Below the pieces are notes generated by a model, which saw only the letters and a list, made by a program, of their open reading frames with translations, was not told where the DNA came from and did no database searches. From an uncultured Pirellulaceae bacterium (GTDB lineage Bacteria; Planctomycetota; Planctomycetia; Pirellulales; Pirellulaceae), in NCBI GenBank assembly GCA_938082855.1, contig CALKCC010000014.1, positions 1 to 35,560 on the forward strand: a stretch of 35,560 nt of DNA, written 5' to 3'. Below are positions 1 through 7,040 of this stretch, one piece after another (within the stretch, counting starts at the first letter, position 1; every line of letters starts with the position of its first letter). The translations under genes and the position numbers were made by a program.

Positions 1-207
1 CATCGACAAGGGCATCGTCCACTGTTCGTGACTGACACCTTGCTGTTGAAGAAATTCGTTGATCACCGTCCAGTGATCTTCCATGGCTAACTGTGGAGGA
101 TTGGTTGGGACAAATTCGTGAAAGAATCCAAGTAATGCACCGGGTTCTCGGGCCGCAAACATGGGTTTCGCGTGATCGCGATCGACCGCAAAAAAAACTG
201 CAGACAA
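1..207 (-). CDS. Unrecognised protein, N-terminal part only (runs off the left edge)
   Basis: An open frame on the minus strand runs from a TTG at 207 to the window edge, giving 69 codons with no stop. It is missing from the ORF track because of the non-ATG start and the truncation. The start is chosen because GGAG (215-218) lies 7 nt upstream of the TTG, and this ribosome binding site overlaps the ispD stop codon, so translation is probably coupled to ispD with a 10 nt gap. The visible residues are soluble in character (for example FFAVDRDHAKPMFAAREPGA), with no signal peptide or membrane segment. I do not recognise the family. Its position makes it the gene after ispD in the same transcript. 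The coding call is fairly sure; the function is unknown. Confidence 0.6.
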   Translation of the reverse strand, partial: MSAVFFAVDRDHAKPMFAAREPGALLGFFHEFVPTNPPQLAMEDHWTVINEFLQQQGVSHEQWTMPLSM

Positions 208-217
208 TGTTGTACTC

Positions 218-976
218 CTAATTCCAGAAACCGTTCTCGTCTAACGAAGGAGAAGGATTCTCAATCTCGTTCTTGGGCAAGAGATCCAAAGCGATCTCTA
301 CAAACTGCAGATCGGCCTGCGTTGTCACTTTTCGATTTAAGGGAGAAGCTGGAACAACTGCAACATCGTGCCCCAACCACTCCATCAACTGAGCTTCGTC
401 GGTTGCCTGTACGTAGTTCTCTGAGTGCTCGTAGGCCTCTAACAGTTTTTTCTTCTCAAACATCTGCGGCGTCTGAGATTCCCACAGCCCCTCACGAGAA
501 ACGGTTGAATCCACCGAGTCATCGATTACGCGTTTCACCGTCGAAACCACGGGCGTAGCCAGAATCGCTGCTCCTGTTTCACGGGCTTGAGCAAAAAGCT
601 GGTCCAACCAGGAGTCTGCAATACAAGGTCGAGCGGCATCGTGTACCGCAACAAAAGCAATCTCTTCACGAACTGCTCGTAAGCCATTCAGTACTGACTC
701 GGCGCGGCTGGCGCCTCCAAGAACCACATCCATGCTCAGAATGGCAACCTCCGCTCCAAAACGATCCTGAAACATTTGCTGATCTTCTTCAGCGATGACC
801 AGGATCAGCTGTTTCACATCGTCTCGTCGAAGAAACCGATCTACACTATGCAGCCATAACGCGCGAGAACGCACGGAAACAAACGGCTTCTTAAGCTGGG
901 TTGGGTGGTTTTCACTTTCGCCTGTAAAGCGTGTGCTTTTACCGGCCGCAACGATCACCACAGCGACATCAGACAT
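218..976 (-). CDS. ispD: 2-C-methyl-D-erythritol 4-phosphate cytidylyltransferase
   Basis: IspD transfers CMP from CTP to 2-C-methyl-D-erythritol 4-phosphate, an early cytoplasmic step of the MEP isoprenoid pathway. The 252-residue product is slightly longer than the usual 230-240. It has the N-terminal nucleotide-binding motif (IVAAGKSTRF), the central VHDAARPC block that is nearly invariant in IspD, the SREGLWESQTPQMF stretch matching the family's GLW-TPQ motif, TDEAQLMEWLG, and the C-terminal RKVTTQADL that corresponds to KVT-x-x-x-DL. An insertion of about 7 residues (GESENHPTQ) precedes the usual K-x-(Y/F) position, where Lys-Lys-Pro-Phe is seen. No strong Shine-Dalgarno precedes the ATG. 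The next gene begins 10 nt after the stop. Identity is confident from motifs. Confidence 0.93.
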   Translation of the reverse strand: MSDVAVVIVAAGKSTRFTGESENHPTQLKKPFVSVRSRALWLHSVDRFLRRDDVKQLILVIAEEDQQMFQDRFGAEVAILSMDVVLGGASRAESVLNGLRAVREEIAFVAVHDAARPCIADSWLDQLFAQARETGAAILATPVVSTVKRVIDDSVDSTVSREGLWESQTPQMFEKKKLLEAYEHSENYVQATDEAQLMEWLGHDVAVVPASPLNRKVTTQADLQFVEIALDLLPKNEIENPSPSLDENGFWN

Positions 977-1054
977 GGCTTCAATCTATACTTGTGAATT
1001 GTCATCTCACAGAACTTACCATTAACTCTGGTGATTCATTCTGCTTCCTACATA

Positions 1055-2677
1055 CTAACCCCGATACAGTCGATCGAGAACATCCACCAACTGCGCTTTA
1101 ATAACTCCACGACGTAGCGTCCCTTTGGCTGTCAACTGACCGGCCTTTGACGTCCAGGGCTCACTCATCAATACCAACTGGCGTATTTGCTCATAGGCTG
1201 CCCGATTCTCCAGACACTGATCGACAAGATATTGAAACCATCTCTCAACGTTAGGGCTATCTTTCCATTGTTCCGGTGTTCCGGAGACGTCCGTCCTATC
1301 TGCAAAATACTCCCAATTGGGCACTATAACTGCAGTTAAGAACTTCTGCTGGTCTCCTACCACCATCACCTGTTCAATCCCTTCATGACTCGACAGGAGT
1401 TGTTCAATCGTCTGTGGCCAGATGTTTCGGCCACTGGAAGTAACTATTAGCTCCGTTTTACGCCCTGTTAAAAAAAGAAACCCATCCTCATCCAGAGTCC
1501 CCAGGTCTCCGGTACGTAACCAGCCATCACTGAGCAATTGCTCACTCTCCTCAGCGTTTCGATAATATCCAGCACAAACATGACGTCCGCGAATGATCAC
1601 CTCTCCCTCTGAGTTGATCTGAAGTTCGGTCTGATCTAATGCTCGACCAACTGATCCATATTTAATAGAATCACGTCCCGCCAAGGTCGCCACTGGAGAA
1701 GTTTCCGTCAGGCCATATCCTTCAAGGACAGCCACATTCAGTTCGGTGAATTCGTCAAATACCGACTTCATTAAAGTGGCGCCACCTGAATTGATTTGAA
1801 TCAACCGTTCCCCCAATGTTTGCATGGGAGCTTCGTTCTGCTGACTTAAACTCAACAGCTTTTCAAAGAAATACGGGACACCGTTAATATGTGTTGGATT
1901 AGCCTGAGCAACTTCATGCGATGCTGCCTGACGATCGGAAGCTAAGGTGAGCTGATGTCCTCCCAACAACCACACATAGAAATCACACGTCCTACCAAAG
2001 GCATGGAAGAACGGAAGAAAGTTGAATTGATGTGTCGACTGATCAAATTGGTATCTCTTTAATGCCATCTCGGCATTGAAGATCAGGTTATCCTCCGTAA
2101 GCATCACTCCTTTCGCCTCGCCGGTCGTGCCGGAAGTGTAAACGATTGAGGCAATCCGATCGGGTCGTGACGCTGGCACAGCCAAACGTGCATTTTTGGA
2201 TTCTGCAGATCGCCCCACTCGTGAAGCAGTAACCAACGAATTCCATGCTCCAAGGATAACCAAATCGGCGTTTCCTGATTCCGGAACATCACCGCCAGTC
2301 ACCACGATTGGAACCTCCACCTCGGTATCGACAAGAGGCAGGTGAAGAGGCTCGGCAAAGAGTAAACTGACTCCGGAATGCTTTAACTGCTCAGCCAATT
2401 GTGACTTACTCAGCTGAGTGTTAAGTGGAACGGACACCGCATGCAATTGATGACAGGCGAGGTCCAATAGGATCCAAGCCAGTGAATTCTCACTCAGAAT
2501 TCCGATACGGTTTCCCTGCATGACCCCCAGATGTTGCAGTACAAACACGGTCTCCTGAAGAGCATCCCACAATTCACTCCAGGTCAGCCAACGCCCTCCC
2601 TCAGGCGACAACACTTGAAGTGCCTGCTGATCCGGCTGATGGAGACTGTGAGATTGTAGAGCTTCGAGGAAATTCAT
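1055..2677 (-). CDS. AMP-forming acyl-CoA synthetase (long-chain fatty acid-CoA ligase type)
   Basis: This is a member of the ANL adenylating superfamily. It should activate a carboxylate, probably a fatty acid, to an acyl-adenylate and then to acyl-CoA in the cytoplasm. Visible motifs, in order, are the P-loop (IVYTSGTTGEAKGVMLT), the LPFFHAFGR segment, GYGLTETSPV, and the TGDLGTLDEDGFLFLTGR hinge followed by ELIVTSSGRNIWPQ. The C-terminal small domain carries the catalytic-lysine region (SKAGQLTAKGTLRR). The layout fits FadD15/FAA-type long-chain ligases, though these are usually about 600 residues and this one is about 540. The ORF track starts at a TTG at 2692; I prefer the ATG at 2677 because neither has a clear ribosome site and the extra five residues add nothing. 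The substrate cannot be read from the sequence. Confidence 0.87.
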   Translation of the reverse strand: MNFLEALQSHSLHQPDQQALQVLSPEGGRWLTWSELWDALQETVFVLQHLGVMQGNRIGILSENSLAWILLDLACHQLHAVSVPLNTQLSKSQLAEQLKHSGVSLLFAEPLHLPLVDTEVEVPIVVTGGDVPESGNADLVILGAWNSLVTASRVGRSAESKNARLAVPASRPDRIASIVYTSGTTGEAKGVMLTEDNLIFNAEMALKRYQFDQSTHQFNFLPFFHAFGRTCDFYVWLLGGHQLTLASDRQAASHEVAQANPTHINGVPYFFEKLLSLSQQNEAPMQTLGERLIQINSGGATLMKSVFDEFTELNVAVLEGYGLTETSPVATLAGRDSIKYGSVGRALDQTELQINSEGEVIIRGRHVCAGYYRNAEESEQLLSDGWLRTGDLGTLDEDGFLFLTGRKTELIVTSSGRNIWPQTIEQLLSSHEGIEQVMVVGDQQKFLTAVIVPNWEYFADRTDVSGTPEQWKDSPNVERWFQYLVDQCLENRAAYEQIRQLVLMSEPWTSKAGQLTAKGTLRRGVIKAQLVDVLDRLYRG

Positions 2678-2718
2678 GAATACATTAACCAACCATGCTT
2701 ACTTGATGATGGTCATTC

Positions 2719-2724
2719 TATAAT
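2719..2724 (+). promoter_or_regulatory. Possible -10 box for the DUF4430 gene
   Basis: A perfect TATAAT sits in the 98 bp divergent gap, 52 nt before the ATG of the DUF4430 gene. No good -35 box is seen at the right distance (TGCTTA at 17 bp spacing is poor), so this is a weak call. The AT-rich stretch could also serve the minus-strand ligase gene. Confidence 0.3.
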
Positions 2725-2775
2725 AGGACTCACCTATTTCGATTACCTTGTTTTTAAGACGGTGCCCACTTCGTG

Positions 2776-3189
2776 ATGCGGTTCAAAACTACATTATTAC
2801 AAGTTATCTCAGTCGTCTGTCTCAGCCAAATCCTATTGCTACTTGGCGAAGCAAAAACGTTGGGCACTCAACCTAAGACGATTACGGTATCCATGCAATT
2901 CGAATATGGATTTGGGTTCAGCAAGCATTTTAATGAAATCAAAGTAACAGAAAATGCCACCGTTCTGGATTCCATGCGAGCCATGCAGAAACATCGCTTC
3001 AGAATAACGTACAAATCCAAAGGTTCCGGAGCATTAACCTTCATATCTGAAATCGACATGATCCGTAATGAAGGTAACGGCAAAAACTGGATCGTGTATA
3101 TCAATGGCGAACGTGCCAAGGTCGGAGTCGGAGCCTACCAGCTAAAAGCGAATGACTCGATCGTCTGGAAATACGAGACATTTCAGTAG
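2776..3189 (+). CDS. Secreted DUF4430 (transcobalamin C-terminal-like) protein
   Basis: This is a small exported protein of 137 residues. Residues 1 to about 25 form a signal peptide (basic start, then a long Leu/Val/Ile stretch ending near GEAKTLG). The mature part is a single beta-rich domain with the hallmarks of DUF4430: an ATVLDSMRAM segment, GKNWIVYINGERAKVGVG, and an ending in DSIVWKYE. The same fold forms the C-terminal, ligand-covering domain of transcobalamin and intrinsic factor, and bacterial copies are often found with vitamin uptake genes. A GTG lies directly before the ATG; the ATG is chosen, without a strong ribosome site. The gene converges on a DUF6580 membrane protein 34 bp away, which supports an uptake role by inference only. 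Confidence 0.75.
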   Translation: MRFKTTLLQVISVVCLSQILLLLGEAKTLGTQPKTITVSMQFEYGFGFSKHFNEIKVTENATVLDSMRAMQKHRFRITYKSKGSGALTFISEIDMIRNEGNGKNWIVYINGERAKVGVGAYQLKANDSIVWKYETFQ

Positions 3190-3217
3190 GTCCGCAGCAA
3201 CACGCCGGAACTGGAGT

Positions 3218-3243
3218 GACAGGCTACTGAGTTACAGCCTGTC
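3218..3243. terminator. Inverted repeat between convergent DUF4430 and DUF6580 genes
   Basis: GACAGGCT (3218-3225) and AGCCTGTC (3236-3243) form a perfect 8 bp stem with a 10 nt loop. It overlaps the DUF6580 stop codon. No T-tract follows on either strand, so it is at best a weak or Rho-assisted bidirectional terminator. Confidence 0.35.
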
Positions 3244-3790
3244 TGGACTGAACATTAATCCAAACTCGGAACATGGCATAGCTACCAAAGAAAACACTCA
3301 CAAACGCCAAGTCTCCGATTAATGTCTGACGGAAGAACGGTAGGGCGGCCGTATAGCATTCTACAAGGCCGGTCCAATCTCGAGTGTAGTAGGAACTCGC
3401 TCCCCAAACTGCCAGATTGGACCCCAGAAAAAACAGAATAGCAAACAGCAGCCCTGTACCACCGACTGATGCCGTCTTCAACGAATGGGACTGATGGCGT
3501 TGATGTAAACTTCGCAACGGTCTACCAGCTACAACAGGTAGTGCCAGAAAGACATACACCGTCGCCATGACGACAGGAGCATAACCTCCGAAATACAAAT
3601 CACTGACAACGAGCACGCTCAACGGTACAACAATGGCCAGCGTCCGGCTATGTAATAAATAACCCGCGAACAACGCCAACGCAGCCACTGGTGAAACATT
3701 AGGGTAATCCTGCAAGGTAAGTCGCAGAACTAGCCCCAAGCAGATTAACAACAGAGTCGTGATCAAATCTATTTTTAAATTCTTATTCAT
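3224..3790 (-). CDS. DUF6580 membrane protein, ECF-transporter S-component-like
   Basis: This 188-residue integral membrane protein has about five hydrophobic segments (roughly residues 8-26, 33-45, 50-70, 108-130 and 155-180). It matches the DUF6580 pattern: an early PNVSPVAALALFAGYLL segment, a conserved VLVVSDLYFGGY, and a C-terminal block ending AALPFFRQTLIGDLAFVSVFFG preceded by NLAVWGASSYY. DUF6580 proteins resemble the substrate-binding S components of energy-coupling-factor transporters, which bind vitamins or metals and pair with a shared energising module. No ECF ATPase or T component is visible here, so it would have to use one encoded elsewhere or act alone. The start ATG has no clear ribosome site. 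It lies 17 bp downstream of the Met/Gly-repeat gene and converges on the DUF4430 gene. Confidence 0.72.
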   Translation of the reverse strand: MNKNLKIDLITTLLLICLGLVLRLTLQDYPNVSPVAALALFAGYLLHSRTLAIVVPLSVLVVSDLYFGGYAPVVMATVYVFLALPVVAGRPLRSLHQRHQSHSLKTASVGGTGLLFAILFFLGSNLAVWGASSYYTRDWTGLVECYTAALPFFRQTLIGDLAFVSVFFGSYAMFRVWINVQSRQAVTQ

Positions 3791-3807
3791 GATGGAATTT
3801 CAATAAA

Positions 3808-5469
3808 CTAGCTGCCTGGAACGACCGGAGCCGGTTCTGTCGGATTGGCTGTTGGATTTTCGACTGTGGCTGGAGCAACAGCGGGGAGCAAAAAGCTCTC
3901 CAATTTACGCACTTCATCTTCGAGGTTTGCCAGCATCGTTTCGCGATCCGGCTCACTAACAGGTTCATCAGGAGACACTGTGCTATTATCTTCCGGAATC
4001 CGAATGGTTTCGATTAACGCATCCATTCCTTCCTGAAGCTGTGTAAGTGCTGCCTGACCGGCATTATCCTGAGTCACTGCAAGTACCATTCCTGTAGAGG
4101 CAATGGTATTAGGGCCCGCCTGACGTCCTTGCTTTCCAATTCCCAGGACGACGTGATAAAGCTGGTAAGCCAGGATCCTTCGCGAATAATCCACTCGGCG
4201 TTTTTCTTCTTTACTGAGTGTGGAAGCACCACCGCCAAAGACGTCGCCACCCATGGCTCCGCCCATGCCGCCCATCATGCCGCCCATGCCGCCTTCCATA
4301 CCACCGTCCATGCCGCCCATCATGCCGCCCATGCCGCCGTCCATGCCGCCGTCCATACCACCCATCATGCCGGCTCCAAAATCGCCTACACCACCGGCAG
4401 CATTTGAAGCTTCTAACTCTTTCTCTTTTTCGACACGAGCCAGCTCATTGCGACAAATCTGAATGGCTAACAATCCCAACGAATTCGAAGTCTCTTCGAC
4501 CGCTACTTTGGTTTGGGTATCATAGTAAAAATAATGGAGAGCTTTAGCAGCTGACAATCTTAAGGAGATTGGAGCATTTTCATCTTTGATAATCGAGACG
4601 ATTTTGGTGAGGATTTGTCCGTTGTCACGTCCGATCGCAGAGAGGACTTCAATCGCTCGACGTTGTAACCAAGTATGACCTGATACACTGCGACCGGCAG
4701 CATTGGCATCCTGGTTCAGCAGATTCAGAGCCTGAGTGGCAATCGCAACCTGTTGATTGCCTGGGATATGTTGAGTCACACGATTCAAACTCACGTGCCG
4801 CAGGACACCAACCCAACTGGCCAATAGCAAGGCATCATTTTTAGCTGCGCCTTGAACATTGGTCATTAGAAATCCAAGTGCTGCTGACGAAGGCACCGGG
4901 ACGCGGCGTGTCTGGTCAGGATTATAGCTGGAACGTTGATTCATCTGACCAACAATCAACATCGCGTTGTATTGCACGGCCGGGTGAAATGTCCCCGTAA
5001 GGAATGTCTGCATCTGAGGCAACACGATGTTGTTTGCAATATGTTGGTACACCGCATCGTTAGGGCAGCGAGTATTAAGTTCATTCACAAACGTCAATCG
5101 CTGAGTAGCCAATTCCCCCATCGACTTCGCGTGCGTAAACTGCGCAAACACGTAGTTTTCATACCAGCCCTTGAGTAGCGCTTCATTGGTCATTTGAACC
5201 GGACTAGGACCACCTTCTCCCAGAGTAAAATTCGCCCCTAAAGCGGCTTCTCCACGGAAGATTAAAGCGAGCTGAGCTCGAGTCTGATTAATGTTTTGTT
5301 TTACCTGATTCAATTGAGCCCGAGATTCAGGCGCCTGATGAGGAGCGAGATCAAATGGGGCCGCAATCGGAATCTCAGTGAAAGCCGCTGGTTGTTGAGC
5401 TGATGAAATTGATGACGATGTCAGTACACCAACCATTAACAAGCCAAGGCAGATCTTTTTGAACAGCAC
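3808..5469 (-). CDS. Secreted protein with HEAT-like helices and a Met/Gly-rich repeat
   Basis: The 553-residue exported protein has a signal peptide at residues 1-24 (ending SSISSAQQ). Residues about 60-350 are mostly helical with a HEAT/ARM-like rhythm, for example the segments around WLQRRAIEVLSAIGRDNGQ and ISLRLSAAKALHYFYY. Residues 359-414 are a low-complexity run of GGM, GGMD and GGMM units. A second helical part (about 418-530) and a Pro/Glu/Thr-rich tail follow. I do not recognise a named function; similar repeat-bearing secreted proteins are common in Planctomycetes. A good promoter (5531-5560) with an adjacent inverted repeat lies upstream, giving a leader of about 55 nt, and AAAGGGGAA just upstream of the ATG could serve as ribosome site. 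DUF6580 follows 17 bp downstream and may be co-transcribed. Confidence 0.8.
   Translation of the reverse strand: MLFKKICLGLLMVGVLTSSSISSAQQPAAFTEIPIAAPFDLAPHQAPESRAQLNQVKQNINQTRAQLALIFRGEAALGANFTLGEGGPSPVQMTNEALLKGWYENYVFAQFTHAKSMGELATQRLTFVNELNTRCPNDAVYQHIANNIVLPQMQTFLTGTFHPAVQYNAMLIVGQMNQRSSYNPDQTRRVPVPSSAALGFLMTNVQGAAKNDALLLASWVGVLRHVSLNRVTQHIPGNQQVAIATQALNLLNQDANAAGRSVSGHTWLQRRAIEVLSAIGRDNGQILTKIVSIIKDENAPISLRLSAAKALHYFYYDTQTKVAVEETSNSLGLLAIQICRNELARVEKEKELEASNAAGGVGDFGAGMMGGMDGGMDGGMGGMMGGMDGGMEGGMGGMMGGMGGAMGGDVFGGGASTLSKEEKRRVDYSRRILAYQLYHVVLGIGKQGRQAGPNTIASTGMVLAVTQDNAGQAALTQLQEGMDALIETIRIPEDNSTVSPDEPVSEPDRETMLANLEDEVRKLESFLLPAVAPATVENPTANPTEPAPVVPGS
4228..4395 (-). repeat. In-frame Met/Gly coding repeat
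   Basis: Degenerate tandem units, read on the plus strand as cccatgccgcccatcatgccg and variants, encode GGM/GGMD/GGMM in the secreted protein. Period is 9-12 nt and always a multiple of three, so copy-number changes would keep the frame. Confidence 0.85.
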
Positions 5470-5530
5470 TGTATTCCCCTTTGAATTAGCTGTTATTCGT
5501 TCTACAGGATGAGAACTTCTTCCTTCTACT

Positions 5531-5560
5531 ATGATACGTACCGGTGAAATCCTAAGTCAA
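5531..5560 (-). promoter_or_regulatory. Sigma-70-like promoter of the Met/Gly-repeat gene
   Basis: On the minus strand TTGACT (-35, 5555-5560) and TATCAT (-10, 5531-5536) are 18 bp apart. Transcription would start near 5524, about 55 nt before the ATG at 5469. Confidence 0.5.
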
Positions 5561-5579
5561 TTCTAGGAGACACCTAGAA
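5561..5579. promoter_or_regulatory. Operator-like inverted repeat abutting the -35 box
   Basis: TTCTAGG and CCTAGAA form a perfect 7 bp inverted repeat with a 5 bp spacer. It touches the upstream edge of the -35 box of the promoter above. This is a usual place for a dimeric regulator; no regulator gene is in the window. Confidence 0.35.
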
Positions 5580-5685
5580 CTAAACTAAAGGCACATTACC
5601 ACATTATCCATTTCGACCTAAATCATGCTATTTTTGCATTTCAATCGCCAAGTGAGCGATTTCAGACAGTGGAAACTGCTTTGAG

Positions 5686-5721
5686 CTCGGAAAAATCGTA
5701 ATGTCTTAACATTTTTCCGAG
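5686..5721. terminator. Perfect 11 bp stem-loop beyond the TIGR03067-like gene
   Basis: CTCGGAAAAAT (5686-5696) pairs exactly with ATTTTTCCGAG (5711-5721) around a 14 nt loop. A nested alternative hairpin (AATGT-TAAG-ACATT on the minus strand) can form inside it. It lies 95 nt after the stop of the gene at 5816. The U-run is in the stem, not after it, so it is an imperfect terminator. Confidence 0.4.
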
Positions 5722-5815
5722 GCTAATCCGCAAAATCAGATACGTACCGATACGTCGATTAACACTTAGCTTGTGTTGATATGGGGGCTGCATCACCCCA
5801 TCTGAAGCGACTCGG

Positions 5816-6250
5816 TTACTTGGCTGTTCGGCGAGTGTAGGTAATTAAAACCATTCCCGGAGACTTAGCCTCAAATTTCTCGGGATACGCCTTCCCATCC
5901 AAGGCATAACAGAAGGTCAGTTTGTCCTTTCCTTCCAGTTTGTAGATTCCCAGAATCTTTTTACCAGCGTTTTCCCCTTTCACGCCCGTGATTTGAATCC
6001 TCGCAGGCTTCTTGTCCATCTGTAATTCAAAGGTGCCTTCATCAACGACTACTCCCATTCGTGAAGTCATGTACCGCTTGCCACGCATTTGAAGCTGGAT
6101 CATCTTATTAAAATCTGCCGGCACTTCATTGCCTTCGATGATCGCAGCAGCGACTTCCCAATCCCCTGTAAAGGTCTTGGCATCATCTGCCATGGCTGGC
6201 GTGATACTTAGCTGAAATATACACAGCAGCACAAGAATAGATTTCATCAT
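5816..6250 (-). CDS. Secreted TIGR03067-like protein
   Basis: This small exported protein has about 144 residues. The signal peptide covers residues 1-21 and ends at ITPAMA-DD. The mature domain starts TFTGDWEVAAAIIEGNEVPA and goes on through VVDEGTFELQMDKKPARIQITG, then GIYKLEGKDKLTFCYALDG. That order (GtW, G-x-F-x-L-d-x-x-K-P, GIY-x-L-x-g-d-x-L-x-x-C) is the TIGR03067 pattern, a beta-rich domain expanded in Planctomycetes with no known function. A GTG precedes two ATGs; the first ATG (6250) is used, with GGAAG upstream. A promoter at 6319-6347 is likely. The family call is fairly confident; the role is unknown. Confidence 0.75.
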   Translation of the reverse strand: MMKSILVLLCIFQLSITPAMADDAKTFTGDWEVAAAIIEGNEVPADFNKMIQLQMRGKRYMTSRMGVVVDEGTFELQMDKKPARIQITGVKGENAGKKILGIYKLEGKDKLTFCYALDGKAYPEKFEAKSPGMVLITYTRRTAK

Positions 6251-6318
6251 CACGAATTACTTCCTAAAAATTAGTGTGGCGTTACGTATTCAACTTCCAC
6301 TCGTTCGACTCTGGTCAA

Positions 6319-6347
6319 ATCGTACAAAAGATACTTCGACCTATCAA
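6319..6347 (-). promoter_or_regulatory. Sigma-70-like promoter of the TIGR03067-like gene
   Basis: TTGATA (6342-6347) and TACGAT (6319-6324) on the minus strand are 17 bp apart, about 70 nt upstream of the start codon. Confidence 0.4.
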
Positions 6348-6370
6348 CTTCAGACTAACAGAGACGCATC

Positions 6371-6889
6371 TCAAGCTTGCTGACGAGTCCAATAATCCCT
6401 GACCTGTTCCAGAAATTGCTGGCGTCCTTGCTCGTGCTGCAACATGGTCTCATCTGCCAGAGGCAAATCTCTCCATTGCTCAACAAGTCGATCCACAAAT
6501 CTTCCATTACCCAAACTCACCGGCTCAGGTAGTCCGTCTGACCAGACTGGAACGGATTGGATGCCACAACTTGGTGATCGAGACTTCAGGATGTAGCCAC
6601 AAACCTTACGTGACTTCAACCACTCTATACGCTGGCAAGCCTGTTGATCCATTGCTACCGTCCAGTCATGACGAGACGAGATCCCCATTAGCCTTAAATC
6701 CCCATCGACCAATTCAACCTGAATTTTCTCCCGAGGAACTCCCATCCCCGCTTCCACTTCAGGGCACACAGGGAGCCATTCGACATTTTCCATCTGGGCA
6801 ATCCATTCTTGGCGTTTATGTTGCCCGTCATATCGCACCTGGTCGCCAAGTAAACAAGCCGAGATCGCGATTGGAATTTCTCGTGCCAT
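6371..6889 (-). CDS. DUF523 family protein, TudS-like putative iron-sulfur desulfidase
   Basis: The 172-residue cytoplasmic protein has the whole DUF523 signature: ISACLLGDQVRYDG near the N-terminus, LPVCPEVEAGMGVPRE in the middle and ILKSRSPSCG near residue 108. The three family cysteines are present at 12, 42 and 108. In the characterised member TudS (thiouracil desulfidase) the equivalent cysteines hold a [4Fe-4S] cluster that takes sulfur from thiouracil. A similar desulfuration or sulfur-transfer role is possible here but not shown. The length fits stand-alone DUF523 proteins; the C-terminal YbgA (DUF1722) domain found in some relatives is absent. The ATG at 6889 is used; the ORF at 6694-6906 is an out-of-frame shadow. 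Confidence 0.88.
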   Translation of the reverse strand: MAREIPIAISACLLGDQVRYDGQHKRQEWIAQMENVEWLPVCPEVEAGMGVPREKIQVELVDGDLRLMGISSRHDWTVAMDQQACQRIEWLKSRKVCGYILKSRSPSCGIQSVPVWSDGLPEPVSLGNGRFVDRLVEQWRDLPLADETMLQHEQGRQQFLEQVRDYWTRQQA

Positions 6890-6965
6890 ATACTCACTAA
6901 ACTCAATGCAAAATCTAAAATTACCTGCTGCCTATTGTATCAGGCCAAATCGTTTATCCGGCTTT

Positions 6966-6979
6966 TGAGAAACTTCTCA
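6966..6979. promoter_or_regulatory. Short inverted repeat upstream of the membrane protein gene
   Basis: TGAGAA-AC-TTCTCA is a perfect 6+6 bp inverted repeat in the 150 bp divergent gap between the DUF523 gene and the next plus-strand gene. It could be an operator; there is no further support. Confidence 0.2.
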
Positions 6980-7040
6980 GGTTGTAAGCTTTTCCGCTCG
7001 ATGTGAGAATGGAACTTTCCTTGTTCCTTTCAGAGTCCCC

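Larger units (their letters stand above)
5470..5815. other. 346 bp intergenic region with promoter, operator-like repeat and hairpin
   Basis: There is no coding sequence here. It holds the promoter and inverted repeat of the Met/Gly-repeat gene on the left, and a perfect 11 bp hairpin on the right, beyond the end of the TIGR03067-like gene. The 11-mer GATACGTACCG occurs twice, at 5533-5543 (over the -10 region) and 5739-5749. Confidence 0.7.

Noticed and set aside
172-558. 128-residue plus-strand ORF
   Set aside because: It is antisense to ispD, which has all family motifs.
4228-4395. Possible CRISPR-like array
   Set aside because: Units are 9-12 nt, in frame, without spacers of constant size, and encode protein.
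4129-4547. Plus-strand ORFs rich in His/Ala or Pro/Met opposite the Met/Gly repeat
   Set aside because: They come from antisense reading of the coding repeat, with no start signal or family resemblance.
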